A stretch of 64,000 bases of DNA. Source: Arthrobacter oryzae. GTDB taxonomy: Bacteria; Actinomycetota; Actinomycetes; Actinomycetales; Micrococcaceae. The translations under genes and the position numbers were made by a program. Numbering within the stretch: position 1 is the stretch's first letter; each line of letters starts with the position of its first letter. The notes beneath the pieces are model-generated. The model was not told the DNA's origin. It was given only the letters and a program-made list of their open reading frames with translations, and made no database searches. The stretch is from the NCBI RefSeq assembly GCF_030812315.1, contig NZ_JAUSSM010000009.1, positions 1 to 64,000 of the forward strand. Direction: 5' to 3'. Below are positions 10,802 to 19,740 of the stretch, piece after piece.

Positions 10802-11415
10802 CGGGGGAATGGTTGTCTTCCGTGTTCTTCGCACTGGCGCTGGCCGCCGCCGCGACGCTGGCTTTGACCGGACGTGGCGGCGCACACAGACGGCTCCTTC
10901 GGCAGCATCAGGTGCATGCGGGAGAAGGAAAGAACGGCGACGGCGGGACAACCGACGGTCCGAATTTGCGGGCCGATGAGGGCTTGCGTGATACGGCCAT
11001 GATGCTGGAGCTGATCGGAGCCATGCTGGACGCCGGTTCAGGGATCGGACGAGCCTTGGAGCTCGTCGCAGACTCAGCCTCACCCGAGTATCACCGTTCC
11101 CTGCGCCCTGTGGTGTCGGCCTTGGCCATTGGAGCCGATTGGGACACAGCCTGGCGCAGTTCGGAGGCTCGGACACCGGAGCTGCTGATCCTGCGCCAGG
11201 CGCTGGGGTTTGCCGCCCTGACAGGGGCGCCATCGTCCGCCATTCTCTATGCCCAGGCTGCAAGGCTGCGGCGGGAGCGCTTCCGCGCGGCGGAGAAGCG
11301 TGCGGCCGCCCTCGGCGTCAGGCTGGTGGTCCCGCTCGGACTGTGTTCGCTTCCCGCTTTCGTCTGTCTGGGCGTGGTGCCGGTTTTGCTCGCGATGCTC
11401 CCGTCCGGAGCCTGA
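10798..11415 (+). CDS. tadC: TadC-like type II secretion system F-domain protein
   Basis: A 205-residue partner platform protein. One N-terminal membrane segment (FFALALAAAATLAL) is followed by a soluble T2SF domain (MMLELIGAMLDAGSGIGRALELVAD) and a C-terminal hydrophobic hairpin (LGVRLVVPLGLCSLPAFVCLGVVPVLLAMLP, described here by its ends). It overlaps tadB by 4 bp. A gap of 178 bp separates it from the pilin gene, so the pilin could have its own promoter or a processing site. Confidence 0.87.
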   Translation: MTGEWLSSVFFALALAAAATLALTGRGGAHRRLLRQHQVHAGEGKNGDGGTTDGPNLRADEGLRDTAMMLELIGAMLDAGSGIGRALELVADSASPEYHRSLRPVVSALAIGADWDTAWRSSEARTPELLILRQALGFAALTGAPSSAILYAQAARLRRERFRAAEKRAAALGVRLVVPLGLCSLPAFVCLGVVPVLLAMLPSGA

Positions 11416-11593
11416 CCCGGAGCCCTTGTCCGCGGCCGTGACGGCTTGCTGGGGCGGTGTCCGAGTGTTCCTCCACAGCCGATAGTTCACAGGATTTTCC
11501 ACTTAGCCGAACTTCTGCCTTATCCGCATTCGCCGGAGCCGGAAGAGTCGAGTCAGCCGGCAACTCAGCCGGAAACCAATGAAAGGAACTGCC

Positions 11594-11887
11594 ATGTCAA
11601 CCACGTCCAATCACCGCCCGAATGCCCAGCCGGAGCACTCGGGCCTGGCCGCGCCGGACGAAGCGGAGGTCCGGGAAATCTACCCCGGTGCCAGGGCCGC
11701 GGCGCCGGTATCAGTCCGGGGGCACGGACGCCTTCTGGGATCAGAGCTGGGGATGGCAACCGCAGAATATGCAATCGCCACCTTGGCGGCAGTGGGTTTT
11801 GCCGGGATCCTGGTGTTCATTCTCCGCAGCGATGAAGTCCGTGGCTTTCTGCTGAACCTGATCCGGACGGCGCTGGCGTTGCCATGA
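11594..11887 (+). CDS. Flp-like pilin (DUF4244)
   Basis: A 97-residue major pilin candidate. The class III signal peptide is visible: SELG then MATAEYAIATLAAVGFAGIL, that is, cleavage after Gly with Glu at +5, followed by a hydrophobic stretch of about 20 residues ending in FIL. The leader is long, about 55 residues. The start at 11594 is preferred to an ATG five codons upstream because AAAGGA sits 6 bases before it. It corresponds to the Rv3656c-type protein. It overlaps the next gene by 4 bp. No prepilin peptidase is encoded here, so it must be elsewhere. Confidence 0.85.
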   Translation: MSTTSNHRPNAQPEHSGLAAPDEAEVREIYPGARAAAPVSVRGHGRLLGSELGMATAEYAIATLAAVGFAGILVFILRSDEVRGFLLNLIRTALALP

Positions 11888-12351
11888 CACCGGGAGTGGG
11901 CTGCGGGGCGCCCGGCGGGAAGGGACTCCGCGGCCCGGGGAAGGACCGTGGCGCTGTCACCGCAGAATTCGCGGTGGCGCTGCCGGCAGTCATACTCCTC
12001 CTGGCGCTGCTGCTCGCAGGCTCAGCGGCCGGGATTACCCAGCTGCGGCTCGAAGAAGCAGCACGGGCCGGGGCAAGGGCGCTGGCCCGAGGGGAGGATG
12101 CCGGCGCGGTGGACGGAATAGTCCGGCAACTCGCCGGCACCTCCGCGTCGTCGTCGATCGTGGCCGATGGTGAATGGCTCGGCGTCACGGTTTCCGGCAG
12201 GGTCTCCGGTCCCGTGGGGTCGATCGTCCCGTGGACCCTGTCCGCCCGTGCCACGGCGCGGGGCGAAACCGCCGAATCAGCAGTCATCCGTCAAGCAACG
12301 CCGTGGCCCGCACCCGCGCGGGAGCAGCGTCCGGAAGCTGCGGCCTCATGA
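11884..12351 (+). CDS. tadE: TadE-family pseudopilin
   Basis: A 155-residue minor pilin-like protein. After a Gly-rich N-terminus the motif DRGAVTAEFAVALPAVILLL shows a Tad-type cleavage site (Gly, then Glu at +5) and a single membrane helix, followed by the LRLEEAARAGARALARGE segment typical of TadE. The rest is probably extracytoplasmic. It is joined to both neighbours by ATGA overlaps. Confidence 0.88.
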   Translation: MTPGVGCGAPGGKGLRGPGKDRGAVTAEFAVALPAVILLLALLLAGSAAGITQLRLEEAARAGARALARGEDAGAVDGIVRQLAGTSASSSIVADGEWLGVTVSGRVSGPVGSIVPWTLSARATARGETAESAVIRQATPWPAPAREQRPEAAAS

Positions 12352-12728
12352 CCAAACAGCAGACCCCTCAGGAGGGCCGTCCGAGACGTTCGTGTGAGCG
12401 CGGATCCGGAACGGTACTCGCCGCCGGGCTCGGGATGGTGGTGATGGTGGCCATGGCGTTGATGCTCCTGCTGGCACAGTCGGCAGTGATGGCGTCCAGG
12501 GCAGCCGCAGCCGCCGACCTCGCAGCGCTGGCTGCCGCCGACGCACTGCGCGGGATCAGCCCCGGTGTGCCTTGCTCGGTTGCTGCCGATGTCGCGGGCA
12601 GGCAAGGGGCAAAGATCATCAGCTGCACGGAAGGGGGAGGTGAAACCGTGGAGGTCCGGACGGAGCTCTTGAATCGCAGCATGCTCGGCGCGGCCACCGG
12701 CCACGCCAGGGCAGGCCCGCCACCATGA
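12348..12728 (+). CDS. TadE-like/Rv3654c-type secreted protein
   Basis: Last gene of the Tad operon, 126 residues. GSGTVLAAGLGMVVMVAMAL forms a single N-terminal hydrophobic segment, then the SRAAAAADLAALAAADAL helix characteristic of the actinobacterial TadE-like 'DECH helicase neighbourhood' family. Two cysteines (in GVPCSVAAD and IISCTEGG) could form a disulfide outside the cell. It starts inside the tadE stop (ATGA). Confidence 0.85.
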   Translation: MTKQQTPQEGRPRRSCERGSGTVLAAGLGMVVMVAMALMLLLAQSAVMASRAAAAADLAALAAADALRGISPGVPCSVAADVAGRQGAKIISCTEGGGETVEVRTELLNRSMLGAATGHARAGPPP

Positions 12729-12747
12729 CCTCCGGTGCTGGTGCGCT

Positions 12748-12778
12748 ACGACCGCCGGGGCGTCGGCCCCGAGGTCGT
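12748..12778. terminator. GC-rich hairpin between convergent operons
   Basis: Arms ACGACC..CGGGGC and GCCCCG..GGTCGT with loop GTCG and a small internal bulge. It lies between the end of the tad operon and the end of the convergent helicase gene, where a bidirectional terminator is expected. There is no clear U-run on either side. Confidence 0.5.
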
Positions 12779-12870
12779 GGTTGCCGGACGGCCACGGCGG
12801 GTCAGCTGACCGTGCTCATAAACCTGGCTCGGGCTGACCCGGCTCATAAACTGGCTCAGGCAGGGCGGGC

Positions 12871-15282
12871 TCAGAAGGGAGTCGCGTGCTCTTCTGTCGG
12901 CCTCGTTTGCCCTGCAGGAGCCGACTGGGGAGTCCACTGCTCCTCGGTGGCATCATTCAGCAGCACGTCGATCAAGGTGATCGCGGCCGCCTTGTCCAGC
13001 GGGTTGTTCTTGTTGCCGCACTTAGGCGACTGAACGCAGGACGGGCAGCCGGCATCGCACTCGCAGGCGGCGATGGCGTCACGGGTGGCCGACAGCCACA
13101 CCTTGGCCTTGTCGAAGCCGCGTTCGGCAAAACCGGCGCCGCCGGGGTGCCCGTCGTACACAAAGATCGTGGGCACCCCGGTGTCGGCGTGGATGGCAGT
13201 GGATACCCCGCCGATGTCCCAGCGGTCGCTGGACGCCACGAGCGGTAGCAGCCCGATGGCAGCGTGTTCGGCTGCATGCAGTGCACCGGGGAACTGGGCT
13301 TCGATCAGCCCGGCCCCGGTCAGCGAACGGTTGTCCACCACAAACCAGACAGCCTTCGTAAAAAGGTCACGGGCGCCGAGCTCCAGCGGTTCCTCACCCA
13401 GGATCTCATTCGAGATCAGCGCCTTGCGCTGGAAGGAGACCACCTGTGTTGTCACTTTCACGTCCCCGAAATGCACGGCAACGTCGCCCCACTGCGCTGT
13501 GCGCTGCGTCTCCAGAACTTCGATCTGGGTCACGTCACGGGCTGTGGTGTAGTAGTCGGGGTTGGCACGGCGCACCATCACACAGTGGTCTCCCTCATTC
13601 AGGTCCTCCACCACATAGCTGTCGCCCTGGTGCACGTAGACGGCACCCGTGTGGGCCTGGTAGTGCGTTTGCGGGGAGTCCATCGTGCCGAGCAGGGAAC
13701 CCGTCTCAGCGTCAACGATGCTCACCGGACCGCCGCCGTCGGCCCGTAGGTTCACCATGGCCGCCGCGCTCTGGGGGTGTGTCCAGAACCAGCCGGCCGG
13801 ACGTTTGCGCAGGTAGCCCTGGGCCACGAGCTGATCCAGCAGTTTCTCCGCTGTGGGTCCGAACAGCTCCAGCTCCGCGTAACCCAGCGGAAGCTCCGCC
13901 GCGGCGGCGCACAGATGCGGCCCGAGCACGTACGGATTGGAGGGATCGAACACCGTGGCTTCCACGGACACGTCAAAGATGGCCTCCGGGTGGTTCACCA
14001 GGTAGGTGTCCAGCGGATCGTCGCTGGCTACGAAAGCGGCGATGGCGTCCTGGCCGGCCCGCCCCGCCCGGCCGATCTGCTGGAAGAGGGAGGCCCTCGT
14101 GCCCGGCCAGCCGGCCACCAGGACGGCGTCCAGGCCCGAGATGTCGATGCCGAGTTCGAGGGCGGAGGTGCTGGAAACCCCCAGGAGTTCCCCGGACCGC
14201 AGGGCTTTCTCCAGGGCCCGGCGCTCCTCGGGCAGGTAACCGGAACGATACGCCGCCACGCGCTGGGGAAGGCTGGGATCCACCTCGTCCAGGAGCCGCT
14301 TGGTGATGGCCGAGATGGTCTCAGCCCCGCGCCGGGACTTGATGAACGCAATGGTCCGGATCCGGGAGGACACGAGGTTGGCCAGCAGGTCCGCCGTTTC
14401 CGCGACCGCCGTCCTGCGTTCCTTGGCGCCGTTCTCGCCCCTCAGTTCCGTAAGGGCCGGCTCCCAGAACGCCACGGTGGTGGAGCCGTGCGGCGAGGAA
14501 TCCTCGGACACGGCCCGGACGGGTGCGCCGATGAGCCGGCCGAAGGAGGTTCCCGGCTCGGAGGCCGTTGCTGAGGCCGCGATGAACACCGGGCCCGGCT
14601 GGGAGGCATTGGCGTAATACGCACAGATGCGCCGCAGCCGACGCATCAGGTTGGCCACATGGGAACCGAAGACGCCGCGGTAGCTGTGGGCCTCGTCCAC
14701 AATGACGTACTTGAGCCGGCGGAAGAAGCTGGCCCACCAGGCATGGTTGGGGAGGATGCCGAAGTGCAGCATGTCGGGGTTGGCCAGGATCACGTTGGCG
14801 TGGTCCCGGATCCAGCGCCTCGACGCCGGGTCAGTGTCGCCGTCGTACGTTTCCGCCCTGACAGTCGGGAGCCTCAGCGAGCGGATAGCCGCGAGCTGAT
14901 CGGCTGCCAAGGCCTTGGTGGGGGAGAGATAAAGGGCCACGGCGCCGTCGTCGTGGATCTTTCCAGGCTCGGCAAGGACCCGCAGTTCCGAGCGGTGGAT
15001 CGCGTCCAGCGCAGGCAGCTGATAGGCCAAAGATTTACCGGAGGCGGTGCCGGTGGCGATCACTACATGCTCGCCACCGTGGGCAAGGTTCGCCGCCTGG
15101 ATCTGGTGACGGTACGGCTCATGGATTCCCAGGGAACCATAGGCCTCGATGAGATCGGGGTGCGTCCATTCCGGCCACGGCTCGTTCACAGCCTGCCGGG
15201 CTGGAATGATGCGCACATGACGCAGCTGCTCCGGGTCCGGGCCACGGCCCAGCAGCGGAATCAGGGAGTCATGGGGGTTCAC
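12871..15282 (-). CDS. DEAD/DEAH-box helicase with DUF1998 (Tad-neighbourhood helicase)
   Basis: Superfamily 2 helicase of 803 residues, equivalent to Mycobacterium Rv3649. Walker A is ATGTASGKS at about 77-84, motif II is DEAH at about 196, motif III is SAT, and motif VI is QQIGRAGRAGQ. The C-terminal DUF1998 part carries a four-cysteine metal-binding cluster CECDAGCPSCVQSPKC near residue 765. This is the MrfA/YprA-like architecture linked to mitomycin-adduct repair in Bacillus; that role is inferred by homology. The start is a GTG at 15282 with only a weak ribosome site. Its conserved adjacency to tad genes is positional and functionally unexplained. Confidence 0.92.
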   Translation of the reverse strand: MNPHDSLIPLLGRGPDPEQLRHVRIIPARQAVNEPWPEWTHPDLIEAYGSLGIHEPYRHQIQAANLAHGGEHVVIATGTASGKSLAYQLPALDAIHRSELRVLAEPGKIHDDGAVALYLSPTKALAADQLAAIRSLRLPTVRAETYDGDTDPASRRWIRDHANVILANPDMLHFGILPNHAWWASFFRRLKYVIVDEAHSYRGVFGSHVANLMRRLRRICAYYANASQPGPVFIAASATASEPGTSFGRLIGAPVRAVSEDSSPHGSTTVAFWEPALTELRGENGAKERRTAVAETADLLANLVSSRIRTIAFIKSRRGAETISAITKRLLDEVDPSLPQRVAAYRSGYLPEERRALEKALRSGELLGVSSTSALELGIDISGLDAVLVAGWPGTRASLFQQIGRAGRAGQDAIAAFVASDDPLDTYLVNHPEAIFDVSVEATVFDPSNPYVLGPHLCAAAAELPLGYAELELFGPTAEKLLDQLVAQGYLRKRPAGWFWTHPQSAAAMVNLRADGGGPVSIVDAETGSLLGTMDSPQTHYQAHTGAVYVHQGDSYVVEDLNEGDHCVMVRRANPDYYTTARDVTQIEVLETQRTAQWGDVAVHFGDVKVTTQVVSFQRKALISNEILGEEPLELGARDLFTKAVWFVVDNRSLTGAGLIEAQFPGALHAAEHAAIGLLPLVASSDRWDIGGVSTAIHADTGVPTIFVYDGHPGGAGFAERGFDKAKVWLSATRDAIAACECDAGCPSCVQSPKCGNKNNPLDKAAAITLIDVLLNDATEEQWTPQSAPAGQTRPTEEHATPF

Positions 15283-15344
15283 CTCAATATTGTTTCATCC
15301 GGGCTCAAATCGCCCGGCATCACAATGCCGTCGGTGAAATTGCG

Positions 15345-16037
15345 TCAGCCGACAGAAAGGTCGGCACCCTCGTCAGACGCGGACAGCATCAGCACATGGC
15401 ACAAGGTTGTCCAGCCCAGGTGCGAGTACAGCTTTTGCCCGTCCAGCGAGGCCAGCAACAGGCCATTTTCCACGTCGTGCTCGAAGGCCTGTGCCGCCAG
15501 GGCCTTCATGATGAAGCTTCCCAGCCCGCGCCTTTGATAGGCGGGTTCGGTGACGATCTTGTCGAAAACGGCAGTGCGGCCCACCACGAACACCCGGCCG
15601 CTCACAGCCACCGCTTGGCCGGCGTGCACCACGGCATGGTGGACGCCGTCCTTCGTGAACGTGCTCAGCTTGAGGTCATCGTCGGCCAGCCATGGATCTT
15701 CGGAGTCCTGCGTCTCCATGTCCACGATCATCATGGTTTGGGAAGCGGAGGTAACGTTCAGGCCCTGCTGCTCGGCCAGGTATTTATATCGCGCGACGTC
15801 GTTAGTGAGGATGGTGAGGATCCGGGCCGGGGCTTCAGCCGTCTTTGCCGCGAGCTCGGCGAATTCGGTGTCCGAAGGATCGTGGGCGAAGTATTCCCAC
15901 TCCTCGGTGGTGTCGGCCCGCAGCGCGGCCGGGAAGCGGCCTTCCATTCGCGTCTCGTATCCTCGGCAACCGGCCCATCCGGTCACCCAGATTTCCAAGA
16001 GGCGGGTGATGTCTTCAACCATGGCGTCTGGACTCAT
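15345..16037 (-). CDS. GNAT-family N-acetyltransferase
   Basis: A 230-residue acyltransferase. The acetyl-CoA pyrophosphate loop is AYQRRGLGSFIMKAL at about residues 170-184, preceded by the beta strand RTAVFDKIVTEP, with a C-terminal LLLASLDGQKLYSHLGW signature. The N-terminal 100 residues form a less typical, mostly helical domain. The substrate is unknown. It lies upstream of the helicase on the same strand with a 62-bp gap. Confidence 0.85.
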   Translation of the reverse strand: MSPDAMVEDITRLLEIWVTGWAGCRGYETRMEGRFPAALRADTTEEWEYFAHDPSDTEFAELAAKTAEAPARILTILTNDVARYKYLAEQQGLNVTSASQTMMIVDMETQDSEDPWLADDDLKLSTFTKDGVHHAVVHAGQAVAVSGRVFVVGRTAVFDKIVTEPAYQRRGLGSFIMKALAAQAFEHDVENGLLLASLDGQKLYSHLGWTTLCHVLMLSASDEGADLSVG

Positions 16038-16180
16038 GTGATGAGACTATTCCAGCCCTGCCGCAAGCAACAGGGGTAGGGTCCGGGAAGTGGGCTTGCT
16101 TACTGAATTGTGACCCGGGCCATCGGTAGAGGCTATGGTCCCGGTTCCGGGGCCTGAGGGCAGCAAGTACCCTTAAATAC

Positions 16181-17074
16181 GTGGCTTTGAACCGAATTGT
16201 GCTCTTTTACGGCTTTACTCCGATCGCCGACCCCGATGCCGTGCGCCTGTGGCAGCGCGCCCTTTGTGAGAAGCTGGGCCTGACCGGACGCATCCTCATC
16301 TCGAAGGACGGCATCAACGCGACCGTCGGCGGCGAGCTGAACGCCGTCAAGCAGTACGTGAAGACCACGCGCGAGTACAAAGGCTTCCACGGCATCGACG
16401 TCAAATGGTCCGACGGCGGAGCGGCTGACTTCCCGCGGCTCAGCGTCAAGGTGCGCGACGAGATCGTCTCCTTCGGAGCACCCGGCGAACTCAGGGTGGA
16501 CGCCAACGGCGTTGTGGGCGGCGGAACACACCTCAAACCCGAGGAGCTCCATCAGCTCGTGGACGCCAAAAAGGAGAGGGGCGAGGACGTGGTGTTCTTC
16601 GACGGCCGCAACGCGTTCGAAGCGCAGATCGGCAAGTTCAAGGACGCGATTGTCCCGGATGTGGCCACCACCCACGACTTCATCAAAGAACTCGAGTCCG
16701 GCAAATACGACTCCCTCAAGGACAAGCCGGTGGTCACATACTGCACCGGCGGGATCCGCTGCGAGGTGCTCTCCAGCCTCATGGTGAACCGCGGGTTCAA
16801 GGAGGTCTACCAGCTTGATGGCGGTATCGTGCGCTACGGCGAGACGTTCAAGGACCAGGGCCTCTGGGAAGGTTCGCTCTACGTCTTCGACAAGCGCATG
16901 CACCTCGAATTCAGCGAGGACGCCAAGACCATCGGCGAGTGTGTGCGCTGTTCAGCCTCCACCAGCAAGTTCGAGAACTGCTCCAACCCCAGCTGCCGCA
17001 CCCTGACGCTCTACTGCGCGGAGTGCGCTTCCAGCCCGGAGACCCTCCGCTGCCCGGAAGGCTGCGCGGCCTAG
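16181..17074 (+). CDS. trhO: tRNA uridine(34) hydroxylase, rhodanese fold
   Basis: A 297-residue member of the UPF0176/YceA group, which hydroxylates U34 of tRNA as the first step to 5-methoxyuridine. It has the N-terminal ferredoxin-like domain (RIVLFYGFTPIADP, ILISKDGINATVGG), a central rhodanese domain with active-site Cys in CTGGIRCE at about residue 190, and a C-terminal cysteine-rich zinc-binding tail (CVRCSAS, CSNPSC, CAECAS, CPEGC). The start is a GTG at 16181, the first codon before conserved sequence; no strong ribosome site is visible. Confidence 0.93.
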   Translation: MALNRIVLFYGFTPIADPDAVRLWQRALCEKLGLTGRILISKDGINATVGGELNAVKQYVKTTREYKGFHGIDVKWSDGGAADFPRLSVKVRDEIVSFGAPGELRVDANGVVGGGTHLKPEELHQLVDAKKERGEDVVFFDGRNAFEAQIGKFKDAIVPDVATTHDFIKELESGKYDSLKDKPVVTYCTGGIRCEVLSSLMVNRGFKEVYQLDGGIVRYGETFKDQGLWEGSLYVFDKRMHLEFSEDAKTIGECVRCSASTSKFENCSNPSCRTLTLYCAECASSPETLRCPEGCAA

Positions 17075-17110
17075 CGCTGCGCCCGGCGCGCGGCAGCTAC
17101 GTGCCGGATG

Positions 17111-17650
17111 TCAGAGCCGGCTCACCCGGAAGGCGAAGTTCGCGGCGGACTGCGCGGCCACTTCCACGCTGAGCACGGAGTCCTCGGACACATGGATCAC
17201 GTTGACCCTTGACGTTCCGCACCGCAGGCTCAGGTCCACCAGGGCAAACTCACCGTCACGCACCGTGAACGACACCCTGCGCGCGCTCTTGCAGGCCAGC
17301 GTCAGCGAGTACGTCCCGCTAGGCAGATGCCCGGTGCTCTCCTGGCGCGTGGTGCCCCCTCGAAGCAGACCGAAACCCGTGTGGAAAACCTGGCCGGCGG
17401 TTTCGGGGAGGACCTGCTCCACCCAGGCGTCAAGTTCCGCTCCGGACACCGGCAGGTTCCGCCGGGGGTCCTGCGGGAGCGCCGCGTCCGTGAAGGTCGG
17501 GGCCGTCGCGCTCGGCAGCGGCCCGCGGCCGTCGTCGTACACGTACTCGCAACCGCCCAGGGCCGCCCCGACGGCCAGCACACCGGAAAGCACGACGGCG
17601 GCCGCCGCGGCCGTCCGCCGTGGCACCAGGGGTGCCTGCACGGTGTGCAT
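17111..17650 (-). CDS. Small lipoprotein, member of tandem family
   Basis: A 179-residue lipoprotein. An Arg-containing N-terminus and hydrophobic core lead to the lipobox LGGC followed by EYVYDDG. The mature part has the family pattern GHLPSGTYSLTLACKSAR, a central strand pair with a second cysteine (LSLRCGTS), and a C-terminal valine-rich strand region. The Cys-Cys spacing of about 30 suggests a disulfide. It is the only one of this array besides the 19209 copy that is intact. Function is unknown. Confidence 0.75.
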   Translation of the reverse strand: MHTVQAPLVPRRTAAAAAVVLSGVLAVGAALGGCEYVYDDGRGPLPSATAPTFTDAALPQDPRRNLPVSGAELDAWVEQVLPETAGQVFHTGFGLLRGGTTRQESTGHLPSGTYSLTLACKSARRVSFTVRDGEFALVDLSLRCGTSRVNVIHVSEDSVLSVEVAAQSAANFAFRVSRL

Positions 17651-17743
17651 ACTCTGACTTTAAGCCTGGCGCCACCCCCAAGCCAGAGGCTGCCGCGGCT
17701 GCTTTCGTGGCCTCGTGCGGGCCGAATTTCGGCGGGAAACCGG

Positions 17744-18285
17744 TCAGGGCTGAGACGACGGGAAAGCTGCCGCTTCGTTGATACGCATCACACCACTGGC
17801 TGCCTGCAGGTAGCCGTCCCCAACCGCCACCAAGCGCACAATCAGGGTTCCCGGCCGGAGCTCAACATCGCGGCTGAATAGTTCGCCGCAGGGCGTGGTG
17901 AATTCCAGCAGCGTGTTGCTGGAAGCGGAGCTGATTGAAAGCTTGGCGCCGGGCGCACCGATGCAGGCGGCGGTGACTTTGTGGGTGGCGGTCCCGGTCA
18001 CGTTTGTAGTGAATGCCAACCCGCCATCGCTGATGCCGCCGGCAGCTCCGGCCAAACCGAACGGGACCTCCACCATGGCCATTTCCAGTGTGGCCATGTT
18101 GCGATTTATCTCAGCCATAAGTTCGGGATCCACGGAAGCGAGCGGAATTGGAGTTGGGGTCACGCCTTTTCCCGTCCGGCTGGCGGCGGCCGAAGGGGCG
18201 GGCCCGACGTCGTCCGCGTATTCACACCCGGCCAGGCAGGCGGCGATCAAACCGGCACCAGCAACACAGCGCGTTTGGGCGCCAT
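17744..18285 (-). pseudogene. Frameshifted lipoprotein, member of tandem family
   Basis: The N-terminus starts at ATG 18285 as MAPKRAVLLVPV and then hits a TGA. One base away the reading continues LIAACLAGCEYADDVG, and the two halves join into a perfect lipoprotein signal peptide with lipobox LAGC. Adding one T to the TTT run at about 18248-18250 restores the frame. The remainder (168 codons) reads openly to 17744 and contains KVTAACIGAPGAKLSIS and LEFTTPCGELF, the same two-cysteine pattern as its neighbours. Either a recent single-base deletion or a sequence error. Confidence 0.7.
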
Positions 18286-18293
18286 GCCCGCCA

Positions 18294-19184
18294 CTACTGC
18301 CCGCTCGCGGCGGTCGGCAGCAGGCTGTACGCGGCCTGGACTGGAGAGTTGTCCGAGTCCACCATCACCATGACTCCCTCGGGTCCCATTGGAATATCGG
18401 CGGACAGCGGCCTGCCGCAGGGGAGGCCGCTGCCCTTGAACAGATCCTCACCCCTGGGCCGGAGAACGGTGACGTCGACCAACCATGACGGGCCCCTCGC
18501 AAACAAACGTGAAGGTACGCATGCCTGGCACCGGGGGAGGGCCGGAATGGTGCCACTGTCCCGCCCATGGATAGCCCCTGAATTCGCCTGCCTGCTCAGG
18601 TCCCAGCTCTGCGGCTGCCCAGGCTGTTGTTTCGGCGGCCGAGGGGCCGCGGGGTGCTTTGTCGGGATCCAGCCTCACGCCGCTGACGAAGTGCGGCGCA
18701 TCGGTGAGTGGCACGATTTTGGCGTCCATCGTGCCGCCTTTGTGGTCCAGGTAGTGCCCATGCCGCATCCGAAGGTTATCCGGTTGGGCTCGGCGTCCCC
18801 CAGCTGGATCCTTAGTTCGGCGGCCGGCGCGGCAACGCATGCAGCTGTCAGAAAGTATTCCCCGGCAGGAATGTCCGCGGTCCATGAGGCCGTACCGCCT
18901 GATGCGTAGGGGAGCCCGCTGTCGTCGGGGAGGCCCAGCAGCTCCGTCAGCGCGTCGATGTAGTCCTGCTGGCGGTGCGGGGCGTCCCCTTCGTCCGGGC
19001 CGGGGTTCGACGCCGGGCCGGCGCTGGAAGCCGGGCCGGAGGCTGCATCCCTCGGGGCGTCAGCGTCAGTGCTGTATTCGCAGCCGCCCAGGCCGGCGGC
19101 GAGCACCCAGAGAACCGGCACAACCGCTGCCATGCGCACTATCCGCTTCCCCCAAAGAGCTGACATGTCCCTGAGCATACGCAC
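18294..19184 (-). pseudogene. Frameshifted two-domain lipoprotein, member of tandem family
   Basis: Starts at 19184 or 19166 (MSALWGKRIVRMAAVVPV), with lipobox LGGC followed by EYSTDADAP. Domain 1 contains ADIPAGEYFLTAACVAAP. At about 18740 the frame is lost (AAA run; one extra A would continue MDAKIVPLTDAPHFVSG), and at about 18493 a second shift (GGGG run; one G fewer) returns to WLVDVTVLRPRGEDLF and a second domain ending SLLPTAASGQ. The whole span is 297 codons, so the two shifts cancel exactly. Without correction the first frame stops at 18675. No stop separates the two domains. It ends 8 bp before the next paralogue. Confidence 0.6.
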
Positions 19185-19208
19185 CGTCGCCGACGGCGCA
19201 AGTCACAG

Positions 19209-19667
19209 CTAGCTTCCTGCCGCCAGATGGTAGGCGTAGAGGAGCGGGGCATCCACGCTGGACGTGCTGACCTGCACGGTGCCGGCGGCGGGTACGGTGA
19301 TCTTGGCGCGCTCGCGGCTGCCGTTGCAGGCAGCCCCCGCTTCGGCAATTTTGGTGCCGCCCGAGGTTACGGTGAAGAAGGCTTTGCCCCCGCCGTCGCA
19401 CGTCATTGTCAGGGTGTATGCCCCGGACGGAACGTCGGCCGCGTCCTTGACCAGCGGCTCGCGGTTGAGGATCTTGCCGGCGTCCTCAAGCACGGTTCCG
19501 CTGGCCGTCGGCAGGGCCGTGGCCTTCCATGCCGGGACGTCGGCGTTCTCGATGGAGACAGCTGAGGAACAGGCCGAGGCGGCCACCATGAGGCAGGCGC
19601 CGGCAACCGCTGTGCCGATGCGCCTCAGGGCAGTCAGCCGCTGCGGCCCGGATGAACGTGAAAGCAT
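19209..19667 (-). CDS. Small lipoprotein, first member of tandem family
   Basis: A 152-residue intact lipoprotein. The signal peptide is RRIGTAVAGACLMVAASACSS with cleavage before the Cys of the AASAC lipobox. The mature region shows the shared core ADVPSGAYTLTMTCDGGG, FFTVTSGGTKIAEAGAAC and a C-terminal VQVSTSSVDAPLLYAYHL strand. GGAGG lies only one base before the ATG at 19667, an unusual spacing. It is upstream-most on this strand, so it could head an operon of the four lipoprotein genes. Confidence 0.75.
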   Translation of the reverse strand: MLSRSSGPQRLTALRRIGTAVAGACLMVAASACSSAVSIENADVPAWKATALPTASGTVLEDAGKILNREPLVKDAADVPSGAYTLTMTCDGGGKAFFTVTSGGTKIAEAGAACNGSRERAKITVPAAGTVQVSTSSVDAPLLYAYHLAAGS

Positions 19668-19740
19668 GCCTCCAACTTACCCGCTGGAGACGGCCGGTCC
19701 GGGACGCCTGCCGAGGCCGCCGAGCCCCTTTGGGAAAGGC

